A stretch of 64,000 nt of DNA from Actinostola sp. cb2023 (GCA_033675265.1 JAUJYZ010001097.1:216501-280500), one strand, 5' to 3'. Positions 24,801-33,100 are shown, counted from the stretch's first letter. Notes: generated by a model not told the origin, from the letters alone. Program-made: numbers and translations.

Positions 24801-25556
24801 GAAAGTCAGCTAGAGACTCTCGGAGACTATTTTGCTATAGATATCGATTTTATGACCCAGAATCGCAGGGAGGATTGGCATTCTTACCTTGTATGCAAAT
24901 GCTAAGAAGAATGTACATGTTCCACATTGCGATGGTTTCCAACGAACCGAGAGAGAGAGAGTTGTTTATCGATATTGCACTGTCGATGTGATTGCTTCGC
25001 CCGACTGAAGTTTGCGGCTGCTTGTCTGGGTTACTTGACAAACACCAAAAAAGTGACTTCCTTTCGGGTGTTTATTAGTAGATGGGCGGTGCCGTATCTG
25101 ACTTTATACGGACCTTCTAAGTGCACCAAGAGCAGATACAAACACCTCGCGAATCGGCCATAAACTACTTATCCAACTTTGCACTATAATATTAATGTTT
25201 TCACTGAGAAAATCGGAGTTAAAACAAAGTTTCTGTAAAGTTTTGTATCACTCGTGAATTATTAATGAGTTGGAAAACTTGTTTTTGTAAAATATTTGTG
25301 CCCAGAGTAGCTCTCCAGTCGCTCTCAACAGCTAACTTTAGTCGGAGTTAGCATAGCCTGACTTAATTTTGACCCGGCAAGGACCGTCTGAAAATCGGGC
25401 TAGAGTTAATAGTAGAGAGTCCGAAGTCAAGTCAGCTAGAGACTCTCGGAGACTATTTTGCTATAGATATCGATCATTTTATGACCCAGAATTGCCGGGA
25501 GTATTGGCATCCTTACCTTGTATGCAAATGCTAAGAAGAATGTACATGTTCCACAT
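900..25556 (-). CDS. M28 zinc peptidase with CUB domain and GPI-like tail (9 exons)
   Basis: Spliced coding sequence read on the minus strand: 25556-25517 (or an alternative first-exon copy), 14969-14782, 14230-14056, 6892-6751, 5277-5045, 4497-4177, 2235-2032, 1589-1437, 967-900. All junctions are GT-AG, every phase fits, and the total is 1524 nt (507 codons plus stop). Order: short hydrophobic signal peptide (1 to about 20); M28 peptidase (about 30-365) with GAHYDTV (His104, Asp106), VDDNGSG (Asp115/116), FDLEE (Glu153/154), LETI (Glu198), SDHAQFW (His294) and CYHEMC (His324), the usual di-zinc aminopeptidase pattern; CUB domain (368-461) with its four cysteines 368, 396, 421 and 438; then a C-terminal hydrophobic stretch (about 490-505) with almost nothing after it, as in GPI-anchor signals. 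The expected role is an extracellular or surface aminopeptidase or carboxypeptidase; the substrate is unknown. The family call is secure; the anchor and substrate are inference. Confidence 0.9.
1437..1589 (-). CDS. M28-CUB exon 8: second half of CUB domain
   Basis: Encodes RYCGSTKPQSISTSEKTVRV followed by RFVSDAYVTKKGFKITW, the typical CUB ending (fourth cysteine, then V-x-F-x-SD and GF-x-I-x-W). Acceptor TTTCGTTATAG, donor GTAAGA; starts with 2 bases and ends with 1 base of split codons. Its 5' edge is the seed of the neighbouring 107-bp repeat. Confidence 0.88.
1559..1886. repeat. 107-bp tandem repeat carrying copies of an exon edge
   Basis: Three units of about 107 bp start at 1559, 1666 and 1773. 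On the minus strand each holds the last bases of an intron, an AG, and the first ~30 nt of exon 8 (RYCGSTKPQ). Only the innermost copy (ending at 1589) continues into the real exon; the others run into CTTTAAACCCC instead. The outermost copy has a degraded acceptor (CGTCAAAG). Confidence 0.9.
2032..2235 (-). CDS. M28-CUB exon 7: first half of CUB domain
   Basis: Encodes the CUB start CNTDSPIKSNEETISSPSYP, then SEYPNGVNCSW and SSNCTSDYVEV, with cysteines 368, 396 and 421. Acceptor ATTCTTTCAG, donor GTAAGG. The S-P-x-Y-P-x-x-Y-P-N signature and D-Y-V-E-V strand are diagnostic of CUB. Confidence 0.92.
2236..3031. other. Intron 6 of M28-CUB, unique part
   Basis: No coding signal. Short repeated phrases of the type GAATGGTATC occur at 2550-2720, and there is a GC-rich CpG patch (AAAATGGCGGGAAAATGGCG) at about 2817. 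Otherwise I see nothing. Confidence 0.5.
3032..4043. mobile_element. Foldback element with 10-bp target duplication and 19-bp array core
   Basis: Inverted ends of about 100 bp (3042-3141 against 3935-4033, beginning AGGAGCCCATAAGTAGGAGC) are flanked by the direct repeat TGTCTATTCT at 3032-3041 and 4034-4043. That 10-bp duplication suits a Mutator-like non-autonomous element. The centre (about 3152-3941) is a tandem array of about 41 units of 19 bp (GCAGCAACTCGTTTTATTT), probably expanded after insertion. Confidence 0.88.
3152..3941. repeat. 19-bp minisatellite inside the foldback element
   Basis: About 41 near-identical units of GCAGCAACTCGTTTTATTT, with GTAGC and GCTGC variants and one deletion near 3358. 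Because 19 is not a multiple of 3, it opens artificial reading frames in all phases. Confidence 0.96.
4177..4497 (-). CDS. M28-CUB exon 6: C-terminal part of peptidase domain
   Basis: Encodes RFQAMSIPLPF, then DFVRSDHAQFW, VFITDTADFR, TCYHEMCDDMDHVT and FMGKTADALVGAV. The SDHAQFW and CYHE motifs are the last substrate-pocket and zinc-ligand segments of M28 enzymes. Acceptor TTCTGTTGACAG, donor GTAAGC; starts with 2 bases and ends with 1 base of split codons. Confidence 0.93.
4878..5013. repeat. Two direct ~70-bp units, each a hairpin
   Basis: TATTCGACGAGTGGGTTACC, then TGTGGTACCACTAACCACAGG and a short tail, occurs twice. Each unit folds on GGTTACCTGTGGT / ACCACAGGTAGCCC. It lies within intron 5 of the M28-CUB gene. 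Confidence 0.8.
5045..5277 (-). CDS. M28-CUB exon 5: central peptidase segment
   Basis: Encodes QLNGTGGTLQGAFILETIMN, then YNTIPNSQNLP, KYLPTEYGKIQSNQFRGDF and ALATWLVSNFDQ. LETIMNYN occupies the place of the third metal-ligand strand of M28 enzymes. Acceptor TACGTTCTACAG, donor GTCTGT (weaker than the others); starts with 1 base and ends with 1 base of split codons. Confidence 0.9.
5465..6749. repeat. 37-bp minisatellite, ~35 units, each with a 5' splice site
   Basis: Period 37 bp with a few 39-41-bp units. On the minus (transcribed) strand each unit reads GTGACCAG|GTAATCTGTACA plus AGTATAGATACAATACA, and it abuts exon 4, whose own end is CTGACCAG|GTAATGTGTACA. The unit thus contains the last 7 exon bases and the donor. 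Minor variants swap CAGATT, CACATT and TAGATT. Confidence 0.96.
6751..6892 (-). CDS. M28-CUB exon 4: FDLEE catalytic segment
   Basis: Encodes NAKCKQNHTLLFVAFDLEEN, QACANLSSCSCSGTLCGSGF and FVKNLT. The FDLEE motif holds the general-base and zinc-ligand glutamates (153/154). The cysteine-rich insert after it (six Cys in about 27 residues, counting the one before FDLEE) is unusual for M28. Acceptor ends GATAATAG, donor GTAATG. Its 3' edge seeded the 37-bp array. Confidence 0.92.
7041..7310. repeat. Imperfect palindrome
   Basis: AAAATGATTATCATAGCTGG through TGAAGTTTGGAAAAGATCGC on the left is mirrored by GCGATCTTTTCCAAACTTCA through CCAGCTATGATAATCATTTT on the right, with the centre near 7178. 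A third, direct copy of the right arm follows at 7340-7416. Intron 3 of M28-CUB. Confidence 0.88.
7425..7795. repeat. 370-bp near-perfect palindrome
   Basis: Left arm from CTATCACAGGAAGCCCAAGC and right arm ending GCTTGGGCTTCCTGTGG pair over about 170 bp, with the centre at about 7600 (GGGGAGACACTAAAAAATGC arms). It could be a foldback transposon. Its ends carry the CACAGGAAGCCCA phrase that recurs elsewhere in the window. Confidence 0.9.
7796..14000. repeat. Nested composite repeat in M28-CUB intron 3
   Basis: Built from one family copied in both orientations. The core phrase AACAAGACGCTCAATGAGCG, then ACTCGGGCTTATGAAAAGG and TGACAGTTGCGTGACGAGGG, occurs at about 9439, 11591 and 12860, partly at 10097, and inverted near 8510 and 13920. 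Copies at 11591 and 12860 are 1269 bp apart and nearly identical, so there was recent tandem duplication. Units end in CTCGGGCTTCCTTCGGAAGG hairpins. I find no transposase reading frame. Confidence 0.8.
10229..10782. mobile_element. 554-bp TTAA-flanked foldback MITE
   Basis: Flanked by TTAA at 10225-10228 and 10783-10786. The empty site GCCTTAAATGCTTTG is visible in sister copies of the surrounding repeat (for example near 9598). Arms pair from GACTAGTACGTAAATCG inward through TTTAGCTGAAACTTCAC and CAGTGACGTCACTG. TTAA target choice suggests piggyBac-type mobilisation. A relative lies at 53528-54087. Confidence 0.88.
14056..14230 (-). CDS. M28-CUB exon 3: first zinc-ligand segment
   Basis: Encodes YPGINVIGRVSGRYTGTSKD, then KIVIIGAHYDTVKTTKGVDD and NGSGISTLLQAIANYKST. 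GAHYDTV and GVDDNGSG carry the first histidine and the bridging aspartate of M28 peptidases. Acceptor CTCTTCGCTAG, donor GTAGGT; ends 1 base into a codon that exon 4 completes. Confidence 0.95.
14480..14760. repeat. Tandem ~66-bp hairpin units, 4 copies
   Basis: Each unit pairs TGGGCTCCCTGTGGCA with ACCACAGGAAGCCCA and ends ATAAAAAGACGCGCGGG. It sits in intron 2 of M28-CUB next to the donor of exon 2. The same hairpin arms occur near 7433, 7765, 34480 and 40140. Confidence 0.85.
14782..14969 (-). CDS. M28-CUB exon 2: start of mature protein
   Basis: Encodes FLSVHSLSSDENLRSNLDHF, then HTTRNDYVNPEEKTKARDYI and VKTFNDFGLDTWTEEFPSNQ. This is the usual N-terminal helix of M28 proteins (cleavage-prone leader, then R-x-x-L-x-x-x and a KA-x-x-Y-I-x-x-x-F helix). 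Acceptor GTGTTAACAG, donor GTAAGA. It starts with GT, which completes the glycine codon split from any of the first-exon copies. Confidence 0.93.
15060..15990. repeat. Fragments of the intron-3 repeat family, inverted
   Basis: The ACAAGACGCTCAATGAGCGT phrase recurs at about 15114. The stretch 15725-15900 is the reverse complement of 7855-8010, including a CTA microsatellite at 15862-15893. Ends in CTCGGGCGGCCTGCGGCC. No coding signal seen. Confidence 0.75.
16089..16195. repeat. Empty-site paralogue of the 16560-17560 insertion
   Basis: GTTGCGAACAGACGCCTTTG then CATAATTAAGTTGGTCTTAA through GAATATTCAATGAAGTTTGA matches the joined left and right flanks of the downstream element, without the element. 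Confidence 0.88.
16560..17560. mobile_element. 1001-bp terminal-inverted-repeat element, 10-bp target duplication
   Basis: Ends are inverted copies starting GGGTCGCGATAAAAGGCTGA, followed by AACGG/GCGG-rich subrepeats. The direct repeat GCCTTTGCAT flanks both ends (16550-16559, 17561-17570). A 10-bp duplication with long TIRs fits a non-autonomous Mutator-like element. I see no transposase. Confidence 0.9.
17796..18480 (-). other. First-exon module, copy 1 (intact)
   Basis: About 640-bp module starting AAGTGACTTCCTTTCGGG on the plus strand. It holds the signal-peptide exon (18323-18284) and the flanking upstream DNA. It is separated from copies 2-4 by about 3.5 kb of other sequence and lies closest to exon 2. 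Confidence 0.85.
18284..18323 (-). CDS. M28-CUB exon 1, copy 1 (signal peptide)
   Basis: ATG with G at -3, then MWNMYILLSICIQ and the first base of a glycine codon, then donor GTAAGA. Hydrophobic leader; splicing to 14969 continues the frame as G-F-L-S-V-H. Confidence 0.8.
18570..18665 (-). ncRNA. Possible tRNA-derived SINE head
   Basis: On the minus strand GAGTTCGAATCCCACCC matches a polymerase III B box, and TAGGTAGACTAG upstream resembles an A box at a suitable distance. The 3' half, including the B box, recurs at about 25840-25900. I cannot fold a convincing cloverleaf, so this is more likely a SINE than a tRNA gene. Confidence 0.35.
18666..22032. other. Repeat-rich spacer between first-exon copies
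   Basis: Holds a palindrome at 19998-20117 (arms TTTCTTAAACGAGAGCG and TTGTATCAGGGG...CCCCTGATACAA), a GGGGGGGCATGCCCC hairpin at 20391, a foldback pair at 20693-21175 (GCCCTAAATACCGGCC / GGCCGGAATTTAGGGC), and a module of repeated TACCCTATCCCAGAC ending in a poly-C run at 21300-21722. No gene seen. Confidence 0.6.
21300..21725. repeat. TACCCTATCCCAGAC subrepeat module with poly-C end
   Basis: Several spaced copies of CCCTATCCCAGACT separated by AAAATT-type spacers, ending GCGGCACATACCCGTATAGC and a C run. An inverted relative lies at 34660-34800 (GGGGGAGGGGGTACTCCC, then AGGTCTGGGATAAGGTA). Dispersed repeat family. Confidence 0.75.
22362..23258. mobile_element. 897-bp TTAA-flanked giant palindrome MITE
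   Basis: Begins GGTGGTTCCCGCATAATGAA and ends in its reverse complement. The arms pair almost throughout (centre near CATTATAGTTATAATG at 22885-22900). Flanked by TTAA at 22358-22361 and 23259-23262. The uninterrupted target GCCTGACTTAATTTTGACCC is present in module copies 1, 3 and 4. piggyBac-like target choice; no coding capacity. Confidence 0.93.
23444..24268. mobile_element. 825-bp insertion with 9-bp target duplication
   Basis: GAAGAATGT is repeated at 23435-23443 and 24269-24277, exactly within the signal-peptide codons of module copy 2. No terminal inverted repeats. Inside is an inverted pair (23990-24036 / 24196-24241, arms CATGATTAGTTTGTTTGTTT) around CGGACACATGGTCCATCTTCAG and an AAAAC microsatellite. 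Class unknown. Confidence 0.85.
24415..25050 (-). other. First-exon module, copy 3 (intact)
   Basis: 636-bp unit in direct tandem with copies 2 and 4; the junction reads CACCAAAAAAGTGACTTCC. Carries an intact signal-peptide exon at 24927-24888. Confidence 0.85.
24888..24927 (-). CDS. M28-CUB exon 1, copy 3 (signal peptide)
   Basis: Same 40 nt as copies 1 and 4 (MWNMYILLSICIQ plus G), donor GTAAGA. Potential alternative first coding exon. Confidence 0.75.
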
Positions 25557-25760
25557 TGCGATGGTTTCCAACGAACCGAGAGAGCGAGAGAGAGAGTTTT
25601 ATAAGCGATGTTGCACTGTCGATGTGATTGCTTCTCGATCCCGACTGAAGTTATGCGGCTGCTTGTCTGGCTTTCTTGGCAAACACCGAGACGTCACGCA
25701 GTGCAGCATATTTAGCTATTCAGATATATGTTGTTTGTGCTTAAAACTAGTGGTCGTCAG
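25051..25760 (-). other. First-exon module, copy 4 (intact, most upstream)
   Basis: Tandem unit with the signal-peptide exon at 25556-25517. Like copy 1 it continues past the unit end into GAGACGTCACGCAGTGCAGC and the SINE-like sequence. It faces the AMSH start 1.4 kb away. Confidence 0.82.
25517..25556 (-). CDS. M28-CUB exon 1, copy 4 (signal peptide)
   Basis: MWNMYILLSICIQ plus the first base of a glycine codon, donor GTAAGG. Used here as the nominal gene start because it is the most upstream intact copy. Confidence 0.75.
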
Positions 25761-25897
25761 TTGATGTTTATTTAATAATATCGATTATTATTTTAAAGAA
25801 GAAACAAACAGGGAGAAAGAGAAGTAAAAGCAAAAATAAGGGGTGGGATTCGAACTCGCGACCATCACGTTAAAATCAAAGGAATGCGGAAGTAATA

Positions 25898-26037
25898 ATG
25901 GCGTCCAATTTCAATAAGTTTGCCATTGTTCTGGACTGACTAGCCTCTCATACAGGTGAAAATGCTTTTTGTGTTTCCACATGAACACGATCGAGGTTAG
26001 TCAGTACTGAACAATGGCAATTGAAATTGGACGCCAT
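25898..26037. mobile_element. ~140-bp palindromic MITE, relative at 50025
   Basis: ATGGCGTCCAATTTCAAT, then GCCATTGTTCTGGACTGAC, is mirrored by GTACTGAACAATGGCAATTG AAATTGGACGCCAT. It lies in the divergent interval between M28-CUB and AMSH. A close copy lies at 50025-50190. Confidence 0.85.
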
Positions 26038-26999
26038 CTTTTGGTTGTTCTTTTTTATCTGTTTTTCTTTTCTTTTTCTTTCTTTTTTCTTTTCTTTTCT
26101 AATTTCCGTTCTTTTTTCTTTTCTTTTACTTTTCGTTTCTATAAACTTCTTTCTTTTACTTTGTTTCTTTTCTTTTTCTTTTCTTTGTACGGTACATTTG
26201 AAAGTTTCGACTTTGAATTTGCGTAAAGTTTGAGTATTTTTTTTGCTTTGCTTTTCTTTCTTTACATTTAAAAGGCACCTCCCCCTCCCCCTTAATTTGA
26301 CGTCCACTGACACAGCATTCCGTATTGTTAGTTGTGATGTATTGTTTGTGTAACATGTATTAAACTGATGTTGTTGTTATCAGTTTATATGTTGCTGTTG
26401 TTGACTTGTTGTTGTTGACTTGTTGTTGTTGACTTGTTGTTGTTGGTAGTTGTTGTTGACTTGTTGTTGTTGATAGTTGTTGTTGACTTGTTGTTGTTGG
26501 TAGTTGTTGTTGACTTGTTGTTGTTGATAGTTGTTGTTGACTTGTTGTTGTTGGTAGTTGTTGTTGACTTGTTGTTGTTGGTAGTTGTCAGTTGACTTGT
26601 TGTTGTTGGTAGTTATTGTTGACTTGTTGTTGTTGGTAGTTGTTGTTGACTTGTTGTTGTTGGTAGTTGTCAGTTGACTTGTTGTTGTTGGTAGTTATTG
26701 TTGACTTGTTGTTGTTGGTAGTTGTTGTTGACTTGTTGGTGGTGGTAGTTGTTGTCAGTTGACTTGTTGTTGTTGTTGGTAGTTGTTGTTGTTGTTGTTT
26801 TATTAGATCATTGTTGTTGTCTGTCAGTATGCTTCTGATATTGTTTTGCTCTATTCATCCCATTCAGTTCCCACACAGTTTATTTACTCCAGCTACTTCG
26901 CCATTTTCTTTCACTTTGAGTCGATCATTCCCCTCCCCTCCCCTCCCCCACTTGGAATAATCTTAACCCCACTCCCCAAGGTATTCCATATTTCTCAAA
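26038..26999. promoter_or_regulatory. Divergent intergenic region and AMSH upstream
   Basis: 26045-26260 is a pyrimidine-rich tract. 26386-26805 is a GTT-rich minisatellite (GTTGTTGACTTGTTGTTGTT units of about 30 bp). 26930-26951 CCCCTCCCCTCCCCTCCCCC could bind KLF/Sp factors. The AMSH start sits in AAAATGGCGG, a YY1-type start-site motif. No TATA box seen. Promoter location is inferred from gene orientation. Confidence 0.45.
26386..26805. repeat. GTT-rich ~30-bp minisatellite
   Basis: Units GACTTGTTGTTGTTGGTAGT plus TGTTGTT, about 14 copies with TCAG and ATT variants. Confidence 0.92.
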
Positions 27000-27131
27000 A
27001 TGGCGGACACCGAAGGCAAAACTCCTGCTGAAAGAATTCGGCTTTTATCTCAATGCGCTGGTATTATTGAAGTAGATAATAGTATTCCTCCAAAAAGATA
27101 CTTTAGGTCTGGCATTGAAATTCAAAGGATG
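27000..27131 (+). CDS. STAMBP: AMSH exon 1
   Basis: Starts at ATG 27000 (AAAATGGCGG context) and encodes [20 protein letters not shown] then [29 protein letters not shown] is the conserved AMSH N-terminal signature. Donor GTTAGT, phase 0. Confidence 0.96.
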
Positions 27132-30100
27132 GTTAGTATGCGGTATTAAAAGCGAGAAAATGCTGTAAATCATGAACGACTGTCATGAAAATAGCTGGTT
27201 TTGTACGTTCGTCAACAAACAGCAATTTCTCGTGTTTTGAACGTCAATTTGTCAAGCAAATTCCATTATAACAATGTTTATTTAAAAAGTGATTGTTCTA
27301 TTTTGCTACAATGTTTTATTTTTATCTCATTTTGATTTTTCGGTCTTCAAGTTTATTGCATTGTGTGATGTCATTTTCTAAAAATAGTTGTTCAGTTTTA
27401 TACCTGATGATCACGGTTTAAGTGTTTCTCTCTCTATCTCTCTTGGAATACACTCTCTCATGATAAAAACCCATGAATCTATTGAGTATAGTACATTTGG
27501 ACATATTGCCAACTCTCTCTAGGCAAACACCTTTACTGTAATTTGTCTGGTCCTGCTGCACTGTTTTACTATAAATTCACTTAATCTCTGAGGCAGACGC
27601 CTCTTTAAGCTGGACACCTTTTTCTGATCCCTGCTGCACTGTTTTCCTATGAATTCACTATCTCTGAAACCGCGGCTACACAAACAATTTAAATTTGCTT
27701 GCACAGGCGATACGATTTTTTTAAATCACCAATGCGCGGTGGTGGCTACACAAGCGACAAATGCTGGCGATAAAGGCTGCCATTTTGAAAATCCAAAGCC
27801 TCGATTTCGTTCTTGCACCTTATTGGCTAGATGAGCTTTAGTTGCATCGCGAGTGTAAGGAAAAAGTTGCAGAGTGGCTACACGAGCGACAAAGCTGAGT
27901 CCGCAATTTTGTCACGAAAAGTTCAACTCATTTAATAAATTCTCACGACTTTGTTTTGTGATTTTTTGCAGCTGTCGCGTTGCCTGTGCAAGGGTGGCTA
28001 CACAGGTGATTTTCACCGCTCGTGGTGATTTAAAAAAATCGCGTCGCCTGTGCAAGCAAATCATCGCTCGTGCAGCCACGCCTTAAGGCAGACACCTCTC
28101 TAAGCTGGACACCTTTGTCTGGTCTATAAATTCGCTATCTCTAAGACAGACACCTCTCTAAGCTGGACACCTTTGTCTGGTCTATAAATTCACTATCTCT
28201 AAGACAGACACCTCTCTAAGCTGGACACCTTTGTCTGGTCTATAAATTCACTATCTCTAAGACAGACACCTCTCTAAGCTGGACACCTTTGTCTGGTCCC
28301 TGCCACATTGTTTTACTATAAATTCGCTCTCTCTAAGACGGACACCTCGCTAAGCCAGACAGCAAAGGTTGCTTCCGAGGGTATCTTACTTAGAGAGAGT
28401 TGACTGTAATATAACACAAGCATTAATACAAATGTTTTTCTTTCTTTTTTTCAGGCCAATGTTTATTTGGATGAAAGAAATTATGAAAGTGCATTTATTC
28501 TATTCACTAAGTTTATAGTGTAAGTTTAGTAGTATACCATGCAGACTGAAGCACACACCCTGGGGGCACTCCCATACGAAGTGACGGGGATGCTCATCAT
28601 AGAGTTTGAAAATGACCCCTAAAAGGTACCTGAGTCTTTTCCAAGTGCGTGTGACACCTTATGTATGGAGTACATGTAAATAATACACATTAAGTTCAAG
28701 TGGGTGCCTTTGGGTGTACTGTCTAATGTCCACAATAATAAGAGTCCACAATAATATAGTCTCCGAAGTCAAGGTCATTTTCAATGCAGCCGAGCTAAAT
28801 AGAACTGATGATCGTGAACCAATTGCATTTTAACAGAGTCAAATCAAACTATGTGGTATTTATTCTGTGTAAGATGATGGACAGTTTACACTCTGACAGC
28901 ACCAAAGGTTATGCATAGGATGGTCAGGGGGTTCAATAGAAGCCGGTTTAGTAATGGTGGACGTATTTGCCTGTTTTGAGAGTCCAATATTTCACTCCTT
29001 TATTCTTATATCGACTTAAAAACAACTAAAACTGCTATCTTGGAGCTTAATAGACTATTTTACGAATAAACCATTTCTTTAGCAATGGTACGAATTTCGT
29101 CATAGTAGCACTTTACCTAATTTAATATTGTCTAGATCTGTAAAAGAAAATTGAGTATATGGCTACTTTGAGCACCTCGTACAGCTACTTTAAAATTAAT
29201 GAAACCCCTGATGGTTCATAGGAAACACACATACCGAGGGCTGTACCGTAAGTTATGGAACAAGTTATTTTCATTGAGTTATGGCCCAAGCACGTACAGT
29301 GTAAGTGGGGGGGAAAACGAGATCCATAGACTTATGGTACGGACCGAACAAACAAGGTTTAATAAGATGTTTATTACATGGCTTCTGCACCAACAAATAC
29401 ACACACAAAGGATGTTTTCATTCACTATGGTCCATACAGTCAGGAAGTTATGGACCGCTAATTGACCAATCACAATTCATTCGACATATAATAAAAATCT
29501 TATTTTTATACACAGTTTATTTGTTGAAAAACTCCCCAATCACCTGGAATATAACAAGACATCTGCTCAAGACAAAGCAGCCAATAAAAAGGTAATAGAT
29601 TTGATTCTTGTACTTGTATAATATAAATCAATTAGTCAACGAGCGTCCATGCACCCATTGCGTTATAGACGCACAAGAGAAAATATAAAGAACTATTAAC
29701 AAGTGTAAGAGCGGCACGAGGCATAGCCGACTCCAACTATATGATCAGTAATATGGCATCTAGAGAGCGTGCAGCCCATGGGGAAGCAATTTTAGCCAAT
29801 CAGAGTGTGCGTTATATCATTGCCATAGATATTATAACTTCTTTTAGTAACGATCTTTGTATGAATTTGTGTGATAATCTTCTTCAGAGGCTGAAGCTAA
29901 TTTTTGAGGCTGCCGAACAAATAAAGAGAATATTGACTGAGCGATATGAAAAAGAGTACAACGTTTGGCAAGAACAGGAGAAGCAGAAGGTGCAACGTTA
30001 TGCTATACTCACTCTGTCTGTCTGTCTGTCTGTCTGCCACTTCACAAGTCTGTCTGTCTGTCTGCCACTTCACAAGACTGTCTGTCTGTCTACCACTTCA

Positions 30101-33100
30101 CAAGACTGTCTGTCTGTCTGTCACTTCACAAGACTGTCTGTCTGTCTGTCTGCCACTTCACAAGGCTGTCTGTCTGTCTGTCTGTCACTTCACAAGACTG
30201 TCTGTCTGTCTGTCACTTCACAAGTCTGTCTGTCTGTCTGCCACCTCACAAGACTGTCTGTCTGTCTGTCTGCCACTTCACAAGTCTGTCAAAGACTGTC
30301 TGTCTGTCTGACTGCCACCTCACAAGACTGTCTGTCTGTCACTTCGCAAGACTATCTGTCTGTCTGTCTGCCACCTCACAAGACTGTCTGTCTGTGTCTG
30401 TCTGTGTCTGTCTGCCTGCCACTTCACAAGTCTGTCTGTCTGCATTTCTGTAAAACCACCTGACTACCCCACACTACATGCAACAACTACTGGTCTAATT
30501 AATATCCACAGCTCAAGGCTGTCTGTTTACATGATATTGTATTTGTTATTGTAAATTAATACTGTACATAATTTATTACTTTGATATATATATATATACA
30601 TGTACCATAAATTATTATTACAATATTAATAATTAATTATTAATAAGCTTTGTTTTACATCAAGCTGTTTTGCATTATAATATCACAACCTGTAACAGGT
30701 ACTTTAGCTTAAAACAGAATAATTATTTTAACTGTTTTTAAACACTCATTTTCAAACCTTTATATTGCACAGAAATAACTTCTAATTTTCACTCAAAAAA
30801 ATGAAATTTCACTTACTTATTTCCTCCAGAAAACCCACACTTTAAGAGACAACTTTCACGATTTAAGGATTTGTATTTGAATGAGGAATAATTATTGTTT
30901 GCTTATATCACATTTAAATTATATTTGTGTACCACTGCGGATATCAATGGCAGAAGAAGATAGATCTCCAATGATCTTACAAATGTTTTGAGCTGAGTAC
31001 AGTGACTATGTTTTATTTGGAGTTTCTTGGAGTTACTGTCAGAGAAGTCTTCAACATGCTTACTTATTTTGTGCTGAAGTTATTTCTTCATGGATTGAAT
31101 TCTCAAATCCCAGCGGTTACTCACTATACTAGCTTCAAGGTAGGCTTAAATCCCAGCAGTTACTCACTATACTAGCTTCAAGGTAGGCTTAAATCCCAGC
31201 GGTTACTCACTATACTAGCTTCAAGGTAGGCTTAAATCCCAGCAGTTACTCACTATACTAGCTTCTAGGCAGTCTTAAATCCCATCAGTTACTCACTATA
31301 CTAGCTTCAAGGTAGGCTTAAATCCCAGCAGTTACTCACTATACTAGCTTCAAGGTAGGCTTAAATCCCAGCAGTTACTCACTATACTAGCTTCAAGGTA
31401 GGCTTAAATCCCATCAGTTACTCACTATACTAGCTTCAAGGTAGGCTTAAATCCCAGCGGTTACTCACTATACTAGCTTCAAGGTAGGCTTAAATCCCAG
31501 CAGTTACTCACTATACTAGCTTCTAGGCAGTCTTAAATCCCATCAGTTACTCACTATACTAGCTTCAAGGTAGGCTTAAATCCCAGCAGTTACTCACTAT
31601 ACTAGCTTCAAGGTAGGCTTAAATCCCAGCAGTTACTCACTATACTAGCTTTAAGGTAGGCTTAAATCCCAGCAGTTACTACTCACTATACTAGCTTCAA
31701 GGTAGGCTTAAATCCCAGCAGTTACTCACTATACTAGCTTCAAGGTAGGCTTAAATCCCAGCAGTTACTCACTATGCTTCAAGGTAGGCTTAAATCCCAG
31801 CAGTTACTCACTATACTAGCTTCAAGGCAGGCTTAAATCCCAGCAGTTACTCACTATACTAGCTTCTAGGTAGGCTTAAATCCCAGCAGTTACTCACTAT
31901 ACTAGCTTCAAGGCAGGCTTAAATCCCAGCGGTTACTCACTATACATACATACATACATGCATACATAAAGTTTATTTAGATACACTAGCTTCAAGGTAC
32001 ATGTAGGCTTAAATCCCATCAGTTACTCACTATACTAGCTTCAAGGTACATGTAGGCTTAAATCCCAGCAGTTACTCACTATACTAGCTTCAAGGTACAT
32101 GTAGGCTTATTTAATCCCAGCAGTTACTCACTATACTAGCTTCAAGGCAGTCTTAAATCCCAGCAGTTACTCACTATACTAGCTTCAAGGTACATGTAGG
32201 CTTAAATCCCAGCAGTTACTCACTATACTAGCTTCAAGGTACATGTAGGCTTAAATCCCATCAGTTACTCACTATACTAGCTTCAAGGTACATGTAGGCT
32301 TAAATCCCAGCAGTTACTCACTATACTAGCTTCAAGGTAGGCTTAAATCCCAGCAGTTACTCACTATACTAGCTTCAAGGTAGGCTTAAATCCCAGCAGT
32401 TACTCACTATACTAGCTTCAAGGTAGGCTTAAATCCCAGCAGTTACTCACTATACTAGCTTCAAGGTACATGTAGGCTTATTTAATCCCAGCAGTTACTC
32501 ACTATACTAGCTTTAAGGTAGGCTTAAATCCCAGCAGTTACTCACTATACTAGCTTCAAGGTAGGCTTAAATCCCAGCAGTTACTCACTATACTAGCTTC
32601 AAGGTAGGCTTAAATCCCAGCAGTTACTCACTATGCTTCAAGGTAGGCTTAAATCCCAGCAGTTACTCACTATACTAGCTTCTAGGTAGGCTTAAATCCC
32701 AGCAGTTACTCACTATACTAGCTTCTAGGTAGGCTTAAATCCCAGCAGTTACTCACTATACTAGCTTCAAGGCAGGCTTAAATCCCAGCAGTTACTCACT
32801 ATACTAGCTTCAAGGCAGGCTTAAATCCCAGCGGTTACTCACTATACATACATACATACATACATACATACATACATAAAGTTTATTTAGATACACTAGC
32901 TTCAAGGTACATGTAGGCTTAAATCCCAGCAGTTACTCACTATACTAGCTTCAAGGTACATGTAGGCTTAAATCCCAGCAGTTACTCACTATACTAGCTT
33001 CAAGGTACATGTAGGCTTAAATCCCAGCAGTTACTCACTATACTAGCTTCAAGGTACATGTAGGCTTAAATCCCATCAGTTACTCACTATACTAGCTTCA

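Noticed and set aside
29741..30463. 240-codon frame rich in CLSVCHFT
   Set aside because: Reads through AMSH exon 4 in the wrong frame and then the CTGT array.
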